Source: Eudorina sp. 2006-703-Eu-15 (taxonomy: Eukaryota; Chlorophyta; Chlorophyceae; Chlamydomonadales; Volvocaceae). From it: 64,000 bases of DNA. This document shows positions 11,812 through 23,840 of the stretch, piece after piece. The stretch covers positions 682,001-746,000 of the forward strand of contig BDSI01000012.1 of NCBI GenBank assembly GCA_003117195.1. Reading direction: 5' to 3'. Both the position numbers and the translations under genes were made by a program. How positions within the stretch are numbered: the first letter of the stretch is position 1; each line of letters begins with the position of its first letter. The notes beneath the pieces were generated by a model that worked only from the letters and a program-made list of their open reading frames with translations, was not told where the DNA came from and did no database searches.

Positions 11812-14800
11812 ATGGAAGCCGTTGCGGAGTTTCCACAGGTCCTTCACCAACGCGTAAAACTGCGCGTGGACGCTTCTCGCTGTGTACTTCATGGGTGCGT
11901 TCCAGCGCGTCGTGAAAGCAAGCAAACATACATGACTGAGTAATGGACATGTGGCTGTAGGTTGACAGAGATTTACATTCGCCCGGGGCATCTCCGTGCG
12001 GTTGCGCTTCATGCACGAAATCTCCAAATTGACGAGGTCCGGGTTGGCACAAACACCGTTACATGGCAGTGGCTCCAGCGTCATAAGCAGCAGAGCGTGG
12101 ACGAAAGTGCGGAGCTCAGCGTCAAGGACTTGGCGGACTATGTCGCGGACGACTATCGGGCGGCTCTCAAGGCCGACCGGATGCAAGGGGACCTGGCCAT
12201 CCCCTTGGACCCCAACCTATCCGGTGAGGAAACCCCATCGCCACACCCTGCATCTGCTGCATGGCGCCCGCCCCTTACTTAGCCCCCCCCCCCGCACTCC
12301 ACGCATCCTAACAACTCAACTTTTTGCAATCCTCATCACCCACCCAACCCACACAGCTCCCAGTCCCGGCAGCGTCAAGGCAGCGGCTGGCGCCTCCTCG
12401 CCCCCGCGCCCGTCAGCACACCCGCCGATCGGCGGGGCCGCCACCACCGCCTCACCCGGCACCGCCCCGGCCGCGCCCTCCTCCTCGCCCGGCCTTGCCC
12501 CCGCGGACTTCACCCACTGCTCGGAGCCCTTCCGTCAGCAGCTCCTTCACGACCCCCTCCTGGCCGCATCCCTGAAGCTCACCATCCGGTTCCGCAAACT
12601 CGGCGCCGATGCGTCGGTGCGCTACCTGGACGGCCTCATGACAACCGACCTGCAGTTCAACCGCGCGCGCGGCCTGCTGCCCTGCGTGGACCTGCCCGGC
12701 AGCCTGCACAGCTGGGAGGTGCAGGTGCAGACGGGCCTGACGGACGTGGCGGTGTGCAGCGGCGCGCTGGTCGGCCAGCGGCTGCTGGTGGGCTGCCCGG
12801 AGGAGGAGGAGGAGGAGCAGGCGGAGAAAGAAAAGGAAAAGGAAAAGGGAAGGGAGAAGGGGCAGCCGGGCGCCGACGGGGAGAAGGTGGAGGCGCGGGG
12901 GGAGGCGCGGGAGCAGAGGGGGACACAGGAGCAGGCACAGCGGGCGGGGCAGCAAGAGCAGCCACAGCGGAAGGGTGAAGAAGAGCAGCCACAGCAGCCG
13001 GGCGAGGGGGAGCAGCAGGTGAAGGTGGAGGCACCCGGCGCAGCGGTGGAGCGGAAGGGAAAGGAGGCCGGGGGAGAGGCGATAGGCGGGGAGGTGGAGA
13101 AGGTAAAGGAGGAAGCAGCGGAGGCTAAGGTCGGGGCGGTTGACGTCATGGACGTGGACGGGCCGGCGGCAGGGTCCAGTGGCAAGGATGGAGACAGCGG
13201 CGGTGGCGGAGATTCAGCAGAGGCGCAGGCGGGGATGCAGGGGCAGGCCGGGGCGGAGGCGCAGGGGCAGGCGCAGGCGGGGACTCAGGCGCCGGGGCAG
13301 GCAGGCCCAACCACGGATGTGGAGCCGGGGGTGGCCGGTGTCAGCGGCAGTGACCCCATGCAGGTGGACGGCGCCGGGAGGGACGGAGCGGCACCGACGG
13401 CCGCCGTCGAGGACGCGCAGGGCGGGAAGGTCGCGGAGGCCAACTGCGAAGCCAAGCGCGAACCGTCTGCCGGCGGGTCCGGCGGCGGCGCCAGCAGCGG
13501 CGGCGGCGGTGAGGCAGGGCTCGAGACCGCTGTCACGGCAGCTGCAGCGGCGGCCGCCGCCGCCGCGGCGGCGGCGGCGGCGGCGAAGCCGCCAGCGCCG
13601 CGGACGCCCCAGCGACAGGCCGCCGCCAGCGCGTCGGTCAGGCAGCCGCGGCCGTACGCCAAGGTCTGGTACTACGAGCAGCCCCTGGCGGTGGCGCCGT
13701 GCCACCTCCACATGACCGTTGGGCCGTTGGAGGTGGTGCCGCAGTACCAGGGCAGTACCAACCAACTGGTCGAGTCCTTCCTTAAGCAGCAGCAGCAGCC
13801 GGGCCCGGGCGGGGCGGCTGGAGGCGGGTTGCAGGTGCGGAGAGGGGTGGGCGGGTGGCAGCGCAGCTTGGGAAGCGGCGCAGCGCGTAATGGGAGGGCG
13901 TCGCTGGGAATGAGTAATGAGTGGGGACTTGATTCCAGATTTAGACATTGAGGACTCGGAAGTCCAGGGTTCCAGGGGCGGAGCCGAGAGGTGACGCGGG
14001 CATTTTGTGGCCTGCGGTGCGGCGCGGTGAAAGGCAGGGCAGGGCGGGGCAGTGAAGTGCTCATGGGTGGGCCGACCCGCTGTTAGCCCTCGTGTCTGAG
14101 GTAGGATGGGGAGTCCCGCGGGCATCAGCGTCGCATTTCCACCACCCTGGCAACGGTTAGCGGCGGCGACTCTCCCCGCCTCACGAGCATGCCGCCCCTA
14201 TTGTTTCCCTCGCTTATCATTAAACACACGCTTCATCGCTCGGGCGGTTTGGGGGGGGTGTCCTCATGAACCACACGACGCTTCAGGCGGGTTTCCGTGC
14301 TTGACACGCGCACGCAGACACACACCCCGCCTTGCATCGCCCGCCACCGCGCCGCCGTGCCTCCCGTCGCCCGCAGGACTCGACGGTCATCACCCACTTC
14401 GGCCCCCCCGGCTCCATGGAGCAGCTGCGGGCCACCTCCCGCTTCTTCTACCTGCCCTTTAAGGAGTACCAGATCGCCTCCACCGTCAACTTCCCGCTCA
14501 GCCAGCTGCAGGTGCGCGACGCGGGGGTCACTGGGGTGTGTGGGGTGTGGGCGTAAGGGTGTATGGGTGTATGGATATGGGTGTAAAGGTGTATGGGTGC
14601 GGGTGTAAGGGTGTGGGCGTAAGGGTGTATGGGTGTATGGATATGGGTGTAAAGGTGTATGGGTGCGGGTGTAAGGGTGTGGGTGTAAGGGTGTATGGGT
14701 GTGTTTAGCGAAGACCTCCTTGCCACGGCTGGACCTCCTTCCCTTCCCCACCGCTGGACCTCCCCCGTTGCCAAACTACTATATTCCCCCGTTACCTTTG

Positions 14801-17800
14801 CTCTGGCAGCAGCGCAGTTTGAATCTGAATATATACCAAACCAATTTCTTATATGCTGTATCCCGTCCCCCTCCCCGCCCGCGCCCAGGTGGTGTTCATC
14901 CCCTCGGAGCTGGCGGTCGCCCCCGTGCAGGTGGCGGCGGGGTGCATCGTGGTGAGTGGGTGGGTGGGTGGGTGGTCGCGGCGGGGCGGGGCCCGGCGGA
15001 GGGCAGCGTGTAGAGAAGGACGAGGAGACCCACCCCACCCCACCCACATCGGTCTTTGTTGGAAAGGAAAAGAAAGCCCGCTTTAGTGTGTTCGTAGGCA
15101 GGCAGACAGAGCATGAGTGCGTGACATGCAAGGGGCATAGCTAAGCCCGCGTTAGTGTGGGTTTAATGATGAACCCGCCCGCGTTAGTGTGGGTTTAATG
15201 ATGAACCCGCCCGCGTTAGTGTGTGTGTCTGTGTGTTCTTAGCGAGGGGACTTGCCGGGGCGTGTGCGTGTGTGTGTCAGAGCAAAGACAGAGCCTCGAG
15301 GATCCATCCACAACCCCATATCCCAGCGCCACGCTTCTCCCCCTGCACCCTAAGCTCCCCCCCCCAACCCCCGCTCCCTCTGTCCCCTCTACTCCCCCCG
15401 CCGCCCCCCCTCCCCCACACACACAGGCGAGCAGCGAGCTGCTGCACTCGGACCGGGCGGTGGAGGCGGCTCTGGAGGGCAAGATCGCTCTGGCGGAGGC
15501 GCTGGCGCGGCAATGGTTCGGGGTGATCCTGCAGCCCAGGTGGGGGGCGGGGGCGGCTCGGGAGTGAGTTTTAACGAAAAGCAAGGGGGTGGGAGGGCGC
15601 AGGGGGGGTAAAGGCTGGCTTTTAACCGTTATCGTTAAGGCCCGGGGTGGGACCGGGCCAGGTCAGGACTGGGGCTGGCTGCCCTCTAGGGCACCTGCGG
15701 GTGGGCTGACACTGTATGGGGGTCAAAGTGGGGCAGGACGGGGTCGTGAGACGGGAAGCTGTGAGGTCGGGCTGGGACTGAGGCCTCGCTGTGCAACAAT
15801 GCGCTGCGCTGTGTTGCGTTGCGCTGTGTCGCGTTGCGCTGCGCTGCGCTGCGGCCCCGTCAGGTCCTCGTCAGACGTGTGGTTGGTGGAGGGGCTGTCG
15901 GGGCTGCTGGCCGACCACTTCTTCAAGGCCTGGCTGGGGCAGAACGAGGTGGCCTACAGGTGCGGGGGGGGGGCAGGAGGGGGAAGGAGGGGGGAAGGAG
16001 GGGGGTGGAGCCTGGGTGTGGGTTTGGGGCGGGATGAAAATGGGTGCGTGTTTTGGGGGGGATGGGTTCTGCGGTTGTTGCACACCTGACCTGCCGCTCT
16101 GACGGGTCTCCTCGCCAAGCGCACCTGTGTGTCGACTTTGTGTTTAGAGAAGAGACCCGCCCGCCCGCCCGCCCGCGAGTTCGTGTGTTCGTGTGCCGAC
16201 ACATCAACGCCAGTTGTGTTCAGGCTAGGTGGTGTTGAGGTGGTGGGTGGGTGGGTGGGTGGGTGGGGCTGCCGCCTCGCCAGGGAATGGGAACCCACCT
16301 GCCGATTCTCCTCCTTTCTCCGCCCCCCCCCCGGCCTCACCCGCCACCCCGCCAGAAATTCTGGACAGTGGATGCGGCCTCACCGGGCTTGCCAACTGCC
16401 CGACGTGTGTCTCCCTGTGTCGCCTGCCCCCATGTATCTCCTGCGTGCCGATATGTGTCGCCTGCCTGTCCCTCCCCGATGTGATGTCCCCCCCCCTCAG
16501 GCGCTTCAAGGAGCGGGAGTCGGTGCTGGCGGGGGACGACGGCCAGCCGCCGCCGCTGAGCCCCCAGAACCAGTGCGACGACGCGGACGACGCGGCGGAG
16601 GCGGCCGCGCCTGCCGCCGGCGGCGGCGGGGGCGGCGGCGGACCGGCGGCAGGGCATCTGAGCCAGCGGCGGCGGCGGAAGGATCCCCTGAGCCAGATGT
16701 ACGGCAGCGAGGTAACGTCGGCGGGTCGGGGGTCCGAGAGGGAGATGAGATGGGGCGAATCGCATTCTCCCGTATGTACGGCATGTACGGAAGATGCTCA
16801 GACCGTACGTCTCCAGTCCTCGGTCCCGCCGTGTCCGACCGCGGCGGTCCCCTGGCGTGCACCGGCCGCCCCTCTGCGCGAACTGAACCTCTCCGGCCCA
16901 CGCACCCACCACCCCCACCACCCCCACCATCGCACACACCACACCCACCACACCCACCACACCCACCTCTCTTCCCACCTCTCTTCCCACCTCTCTTCCC
17001 ACCTCTAGGCGCTGGACCCCTCCCCGCTGCGGCGCTGGAAGGCGGTGGCTGTTCTGCGCATGTTGGAGCGGAGGACCGGAGACGACAGTTTCCGGAGCAT
17101 CATGCAGGCGAGGGGGGGAGGGGCAGGGTATTGTGGGTTTAATGAGGAACCCGCCCAGAATGTATGGGTATGTGTGTGTATGGGTACGGGTATGGGTGTG
17201 GGTACAAGGGGGGGGGCCCGCGCCGCCACCGCGGCCGCCACCGCAGCCAGCATCTCTGTCCTGCCCGCCGATCCTGCAACCGCCAGCACTACCAACGGCA
17301 ACCCTCACCCCAACCACCAACCGCAACCTCTCCCCTCCCAACCCCTCCCAACCCCTCCCCTCCCCCGGCCCCTCCAGGCGCTCTGCCGCAACGCCTCCAA
17401 CGCCGTACGCGGCTGGAGCCCCTCCCGCGGCATCGCCACCCGCCAGCTGTCCACCAAGCGCTTCGTGGGCGAGTGCGGCAGCGCCGCCGGCATGGCCAAG
17501 GACGTGGCGGCGTTCGCGGAGCGGTGGGTGTACGGCAGGGGCTGTCCGCGGCTGACGGCGGGCTGCTCGTACGTGCGGCGCAGCAACACGCTGCTGGTGG
17601 CGCTAAAGCAGGAGGGGGGTCCGGAGGTGGCGGCGGCGGGGCGGAGCGCGTCGGCGCAGCGGAGCAAGAGCGAGACGGCGGGGCGGGGCGTCAAGGTGAG
17701 CGCGGGGGGAGGAAGAGGAGGAGGTGGTGGGGGAGGAGACGGGGGATATGGGAATTTGGTGGACGTATTCAGGGGGAGGGGGATAAATTGACAGAAGAAA

Positions 17801-20800
17801 TAAACCCGAAGAACGAACCCGGGCACACCCGGGGGAGGGGGAGGGGGAGGGGAGAGCAGGGACTTTTCGCGGATTAGAGCGTTCTTGATCGACAGACGGG
17901 GAGGGGTGGAGGCGGGGGCATATGGGTAGACATGTTAGACCTGAGCTGATTGCCAGTTCAAAGGCGAGATGAATGATGGACAGTGCTAGGGTCTCCGGGG
18001 GGGGGATTGGGGGTTGAGGATTGGAGGGCGACGGTGGGGGTGGGGCCCGGTGGTTGGGGGGCCGGGGGGGCTAGGGGAGAAGGGCAGGCGATTTGAAGCC
18101 GTCGGTCCGGTGTCGTTATCGTGGCCTTGTTTTAATGTAGTGCACCAACGCGAACCTCCCGACGGCGTGACGACGACGTCCAACCGACCGACCCTCGACC
18201 GCGGGTGCGCGCGCAGGTGTCGGTGTACGATCACGATGGTGCCGTACAAGAGGTGGTGGTGGAGCGCATGGAGGCGCACGTGGACGCTGTCGTACACGAG
18301 ATCGAGATCGCCAGCAAGCCGGGGCACCGCGGCCGCCGCAAGCGCGGCGGCGCGGCGGCGGCGGCCGCCGCCGCCGCGGCGGCGGAGGACGGCGACGAGG
18401 AGGGCGGCACGCAGCCCGCCGCCGCCGCGGCGGCGGCGGACGAGCATCGCATTCCCGTGCAGTATTTCCGGTGGGTGTGGAGCATGGCCAGGCCCACCTC
18501 CCCTCCCAGGAAATTCATTTGATTATTTTCTCTTGTCCCCCCCCCCCGGGGCGCCCTGCCCCTTCCGGCCCCCCTGGACCCCGCGCCGCTGTGGCCCTCC
18601 ATCAACCCCACGTATGATATCCATTAAATGGCCGCCCCTCAAACTCCCCCCACGTCTTACAATTTACTATACCCCCCTTCCTCTCGCCCCTCCCGCCCCT
18701 CCCGCCCCACCCCCCCAGTGTGGACCCGGGTCAGGAGTGGCTGTGCGATGTGGTGGTGCTGCAGAGCGAGTCCATGTGGGTGGCGCAGCTGAGGAACTCC
18801 AAGGACGTGGTGGCGCAGTCGCTGGCGGTGCAGGTGAGGCGGGGGCGGGGCGGGGGCCTCTATATGCTCTCCTACTAGGCGCATTCACGCTGCCGGATGG
18901 CCTGGCCTGGGCAATCGCCATCGAAGAGCCCCGGCTCGCAGTCACATCACTAGACCCTGATCTGGGATCTGGTCTCATCAGTCCAGATCCTCCAGGTCGT
19001 CTATTTCTGCAACTTGGCCTGTGGGACCCTTGCACACCGCTCCGCCGCTGCTTCCTCCTGGTCCCCAAGGCAACCCCCTGCTACCGGTACCTCCCTCGCC
19101 CCGCCCCGCCCCGCCCCGCCCCAGGGCCTTATGCGGCTGGGTCTGCAGCTCGAGTCCAGCGGCGCCGCCGACTCATCTTCCGTCATCGGCGTACTGCTGG
19201 ACTGCGTGCGCTCGCCCGGGGTGTACTGCAGAGTACGGATAGAGGCGGCCCGGGCGCTGGCGGCCTTCTCCGCGTCCATGAGCACGCAGCCGGGTGAGCT
19301 GACCCCGGGGGTTTTAGGGTTTTGAGGGTTTTAGCAGGGTTTTAGGGTTTTTCCGAAGGCTGAGGGTTCCGCATGATCCCCGCTACAGCTCCACCCCCAC
19401 CCCCCCTCCGCCCGCGGGTCTGTTTCGAGTTAACCGGTGGACCCCGTCTGCGAACCGATTAGCACTCCTTGAGGTCCTTCCAAATGACCTCTCCACGCCT
19501 CCACGCCTCCCCGTCTCCCCCCCCTTCCCGGCCCCCTCCCAGCTGCCCCCAACCTGCTGTCCTTCTTCTACGACCAGTGCCGCGACCCGGTCAGCGGAGT
19601 GCTGCGACCCAACTACTGGGCGGACCTGGGCACCCACCTGGTCCTGCAGGTGGGGAAGGGGCCGGAGGGGTAGGGGCTGGAGGGGGGGGCTGGAGGGGAG
19701 CCCGCTGTGTAAAAGGTAACTGGGGGGCGGCTGTGCGTGTGTGTGGGGGGCGCTGTGCGTGTGTGTGGGGGGGGGCGCTGTGTGTGTGTGGGGGGGGCGC
19801 TGTGTGTGTGGGGGGGGCGCTGTGCGTGTGTGTGTGGGGGGGGGCGCTGTGCGTGTGTGTGTGGGGGGGGGGGCGCTGTGTGTGTGTGGGGGGGGCGCTG
19901 TGTGTGTGGGGGGGGGCGCTGTGCGTGTGTGTGTGGGGGGGGCGCTGTGCGTGTGTGTGTGGGGGGGGCGCTGTGCGTGTGTGTGTGTGGGGGGGGCGCT
20001 GTGCGTGTGTGTGTGTGGGGGGGGCGCTGTGTGTGTGGGGGGGGGGGCGCTGTGTGTGTGTGTGTGGGGGGGGGCTGTGTGTGTGTTTGTGAATCGTTAC
20101 ATATCTGCCGGGCCGACACTGGCCGGGGGCGCTAACCCGCCCCATACGGGAGACCGCCGAAGCACTTTCCCCCGGATACGGGGGAAAGGGGCGTAAGGGG
20201 CCTCTGTCCCCTCGCTCTCAACCTAGGGCGCGTGCCCGATCCCCGAGGATCGGTGACCGCTGTGCCCCCTCAAGGGAGTGGGCGAAGGCCCATCCCGGGC
20301 GGTCTGCGCCTCGCAGTCCGCTGTTCAACCTCCTCAAGTCCTTGCAGCACCCAGGGCGCGTTTCGGAGGCGCGCCCCTGCTTGGTGCGGTAAAACTAGCC
20401 TGGTCCCGCGTCCCAACCTAATCGTAATAGCTAGGGTTGCACCCTCCGGCAGGCCTGCCTGCCCAGCTGAGCCAGAGCGAGGCGGCTCGCACGCGTCAGG
20501 CGTCAGGCCTTGCTGGGCCTTGCTGGGCTGTTTGTGTGAAGGGGGGGGGGGGGGTAAATTGAAAAAAATAAATAAACCCGTAGAACGAACCCGGGCACAC
20601 CCAGCATAACGCAGTATACTTACGGGGTGCGGTACCTGCAGAGGGGGGGGTAGGAAAATTTCTGACGTATTGGGGGCCCGACGAAGTGGGAAGGGGAGGT
20701 TGGGAGGGCGGTTGGTGGCAGTTGGTGGCAGTGGCGCTGCTGCGGTACGGGTGAACCCCCGCCCCCCGGGTTGGTACAAGTATGTCTACCAATTTCCTGT

Positions 20801-23797
20801 TATTACCCCCCCCCCCCGGGTGGCGCCCTCGGAGATCCCTCCCGAGCATCCTTCCCACCCGCCCGCCCGCCCGCCTCCCGGCCCGCCTCCCTCTCAGACC
20901 ATCCCCACCTGCCTGGCCAGCATCCGAGACGTGTCCTTCAACAGCACCCCGGAGGCGCTGCAGCTGGTCATCGACATCCTGACCAACAACGACAACTCGG
21001 GTGAGGGGGCCGGGAGGGTGGGGGTGGGGGTGAGGGTGGGGGGTGAGGGTGGGGGGTGAGGGTGAGGGTGAGGGGGCCGGGAGGGTGGGGGTGGGGGTGG
21101 GGGGGGGAGGGGTGAGGGTGAGGGGGCCGGGAGGGTGGGGGTGGGGGTGAGGGTGAGGGGGCCGGGAGGGTGGGGGGTGGGGGTGGGGGTGAGGGGTTTA
21201 GGGGGGCAAGTGGAGAGAAGAAGGGTGGGAAAGGAAGGGGGAGGGCAGGACGAGGATGGGGGATGGGGCCGAGGGGTGAGCTGCAGGTCACGTCGCAGGG
21301 CCAGTCCGACGCGCGCCAGGTCGCCTGCCCCGCACCTTCCCGTTCTCCTCCTCCTCCATCTGCCGTACACCTCGACACGCAAACCCGGTTCCTGACCCCT
21401 TTTCCGAGCTTGGCCACTGCCCCCCGTCAGCTCCCCTCCCACAGCCCTATTGTAAGCCTCTCCCCCAGCCCTGCTGGTCGCGCCCCAGCCAACCGTGAAA
21501 GATACAAACATACACACATGGATGGACTCCTCGTCTCTCGCGACTCAGTTCTCCACCCGCACCTGACATGCGTGTGAAACCGCGCTGCTTGCCTGGCCCC
21601 CCTGCCCTCCAGAGAATCTGTACGACGACTCGTCGTACCTGGCTGCCGTGATCGAGGCGGCGGGGCTGCTGCGCCCCACCCACGCCTCCCAGCTGTCCCG
21701 TGTGCTGGGCCTGCTGGATGACTGCCTGCTGCGCGACTGCCTGCACCCCTCCCACAACTACACGGTGGGGGCGGCCTGTCTGGCGGCGCTCACCAGCCTG
21801 GCGCTGGCGGTCAACCCCAGGTGCGGGTTGATTGGGCGGGGAGGGGGAGAGGGAGGGGAGGAAGTTGGCAGACATCTTTATAGGGGCAGGGGGAGGGGAT
21901 GGTGCTCCATATCCTGTGACCAGGCCTGGGGATGGATTGGACGGGGGAGGGGGAGGGGTGGAAGGTATAGGACATTGGTAGACATGATAAAGCTGCGCTG
22001 CTGGAGGGGTGGAGGGGGGTTGGGGGGATGCGGGGCGGGACGGGATGGCGGTTTCATCTCTCAGGGGGGGCCGGGGCTGTTCTGCGGTCGGCCGGTGTGT
22101 CAACACGCCCCCTGTTCCCGAACGCAGGCAGGGCCGGGGCGCAGGCGCCGAGGCCAAGGCGCTGGAGCTGTACGAAAGTGTACGGCGGCAGCTGCTGCGC
22201 TTCGTCAAGCCCGCCGCACCCGCCTGTACGACACCCGGTCCTGCCGCCGCCGTCGCGCCGCCGGCCGCTGGCACCGCCGCCGCTCCCTCCCACAACCTCG
22301 CCCTCGGCCCGCCACCGCACCCGTCCGGCGGCCCGCCTCCTGGCAGCGCCCCGCAACCGCACCCCCAGCCCCACGACCACCATCACCACCATCACCATCA
22401 CCGCACCCACCATCACCAGCTGCAGCAGCAGCAGCAGCCTAAGCAGCAGCAGCAGCAGCCGGTGGGCCCCCCGGATCGCGACCCGGGCGGTCTCCCGCCG
22501 CCGCCTCACCACCTGATGCGGCGGGCGGCCTACCAGTGCCTGCTGCGGCTGGAGGCGGGGGAGGCCAAGGTCATGTCGTCGAGGCGCGGCGCCGCGGGGG
22601 GCGGCCCCGAGGGCAAGCCCGCCTCCCGGGTGGTGGCCATGGCGCTGCGGCTGCTGGATTCAGAGCCGCTGCCGGCGCTGCGGGGGGCGGTGATGATGGA
22701 GGCGCTCGCGCTGCTGGGTGAGGGCGCAGCGATAGGGGGGGCCCGGCGTTCGAGTGAAAACAGCACGGGGGGGGGGCAAGGGGGTTTCGCTGTCGTTGTT
22801 GAGATGTTGACATAAGGGGGCAAGGGGGCAAAAACGGGGAAAAACACCATTGTGCCTCACCTGCGGGAGCCCATTTGCTCTGGCAGCAGCGCAGTACGGA
22901 TATGTCTACCAAGTTCCCATGCACCCTGCCTCCCAACCCCCCAACCCATCCCCAACCCCCACCTCCCAACCCCCCAACCCATCCCCAACCCCCACCTCCC
23001 AACCCCCCAACCCCCCACCCCATCCCCCGGCAGGCTCCATGCAGGCCAAGGTCCTGGAGGAGGCTCGCGAGGAGGGCAGTCTCGCGGAGCCGGGGGCCCT
23101 CACCGTGCCGGTGTCCTCCGCCGCCGCCACCTCGCTGTACCGCCTGGCTCTGCGGGAGGGCGAGGAGCCGCGGGTGAGACACAGCGCCTTCATGGCGCTG
23201 CAGATCCTCACCAGCCAGCCGCCGTCGCTGTTCAGGTGAGGGGGCCCGGAAGGGTTTTGTTTTAAGGGGACCCGGAATGGGGGGGGGTGGACATAGAAAA
23301 TTGGTAGACCTAATTGATGCCGAGGGGGGCAGGGGCAGGGGCAGGGGCAGGCGATGACGCCCCGTGGGAGGATGACTAGTTTTCGTAGATCGTGTGAGTG
23401 GGTGGGTAGCTTGGTCGGCGGTGGGCAGTTATGGAGGGGTGGGTGGGTGGGTTTAACGAGGTGCCCCCGACTCCCATGCCCCCTCCCAATTCATGCCCCC
23501 TCCCGACGGCGCAGGTCATCGCCTGAGGACGCTCTGGCGGCGGAGGAGGCGGCTCCGGAACCCTCCAACGTAACCGGCCGTCCGCCGCGCAGTCACGTGA
23601 CCGGCCTGCCGCCCCACGCTGCCGCCGCCGCCGCCGCCGCCGCGGCAGCCGCCGCCGCCGGCGGTGGCCCCGCGCGCTCCGTCGGCACGGGGGGCGCCTT
23701 CCCCGACGGCACCGTCGGCACTGCCGCCGCCGCCTTGGCGGCGCAGCCGGCGTTCAAACGCATCAAGCTCTCCGCGCTGCGGCCGAACGCGTTGGCG

Positions 23798-23840
<43 letters not shown>

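Noticed and set aside
13214..14125. Minus-strand frame of 303 codons opposite TAF2 exon 3
   Set aside because: A shadow of the Ala/Gln/Gly-rich coding exon on the other strand, with no domain.
19728..20085. Regular repeats considered as a CRISPR array
   Set aside because: Units are simple G and GT runs without unique spacers, in a eukaryotic intron.
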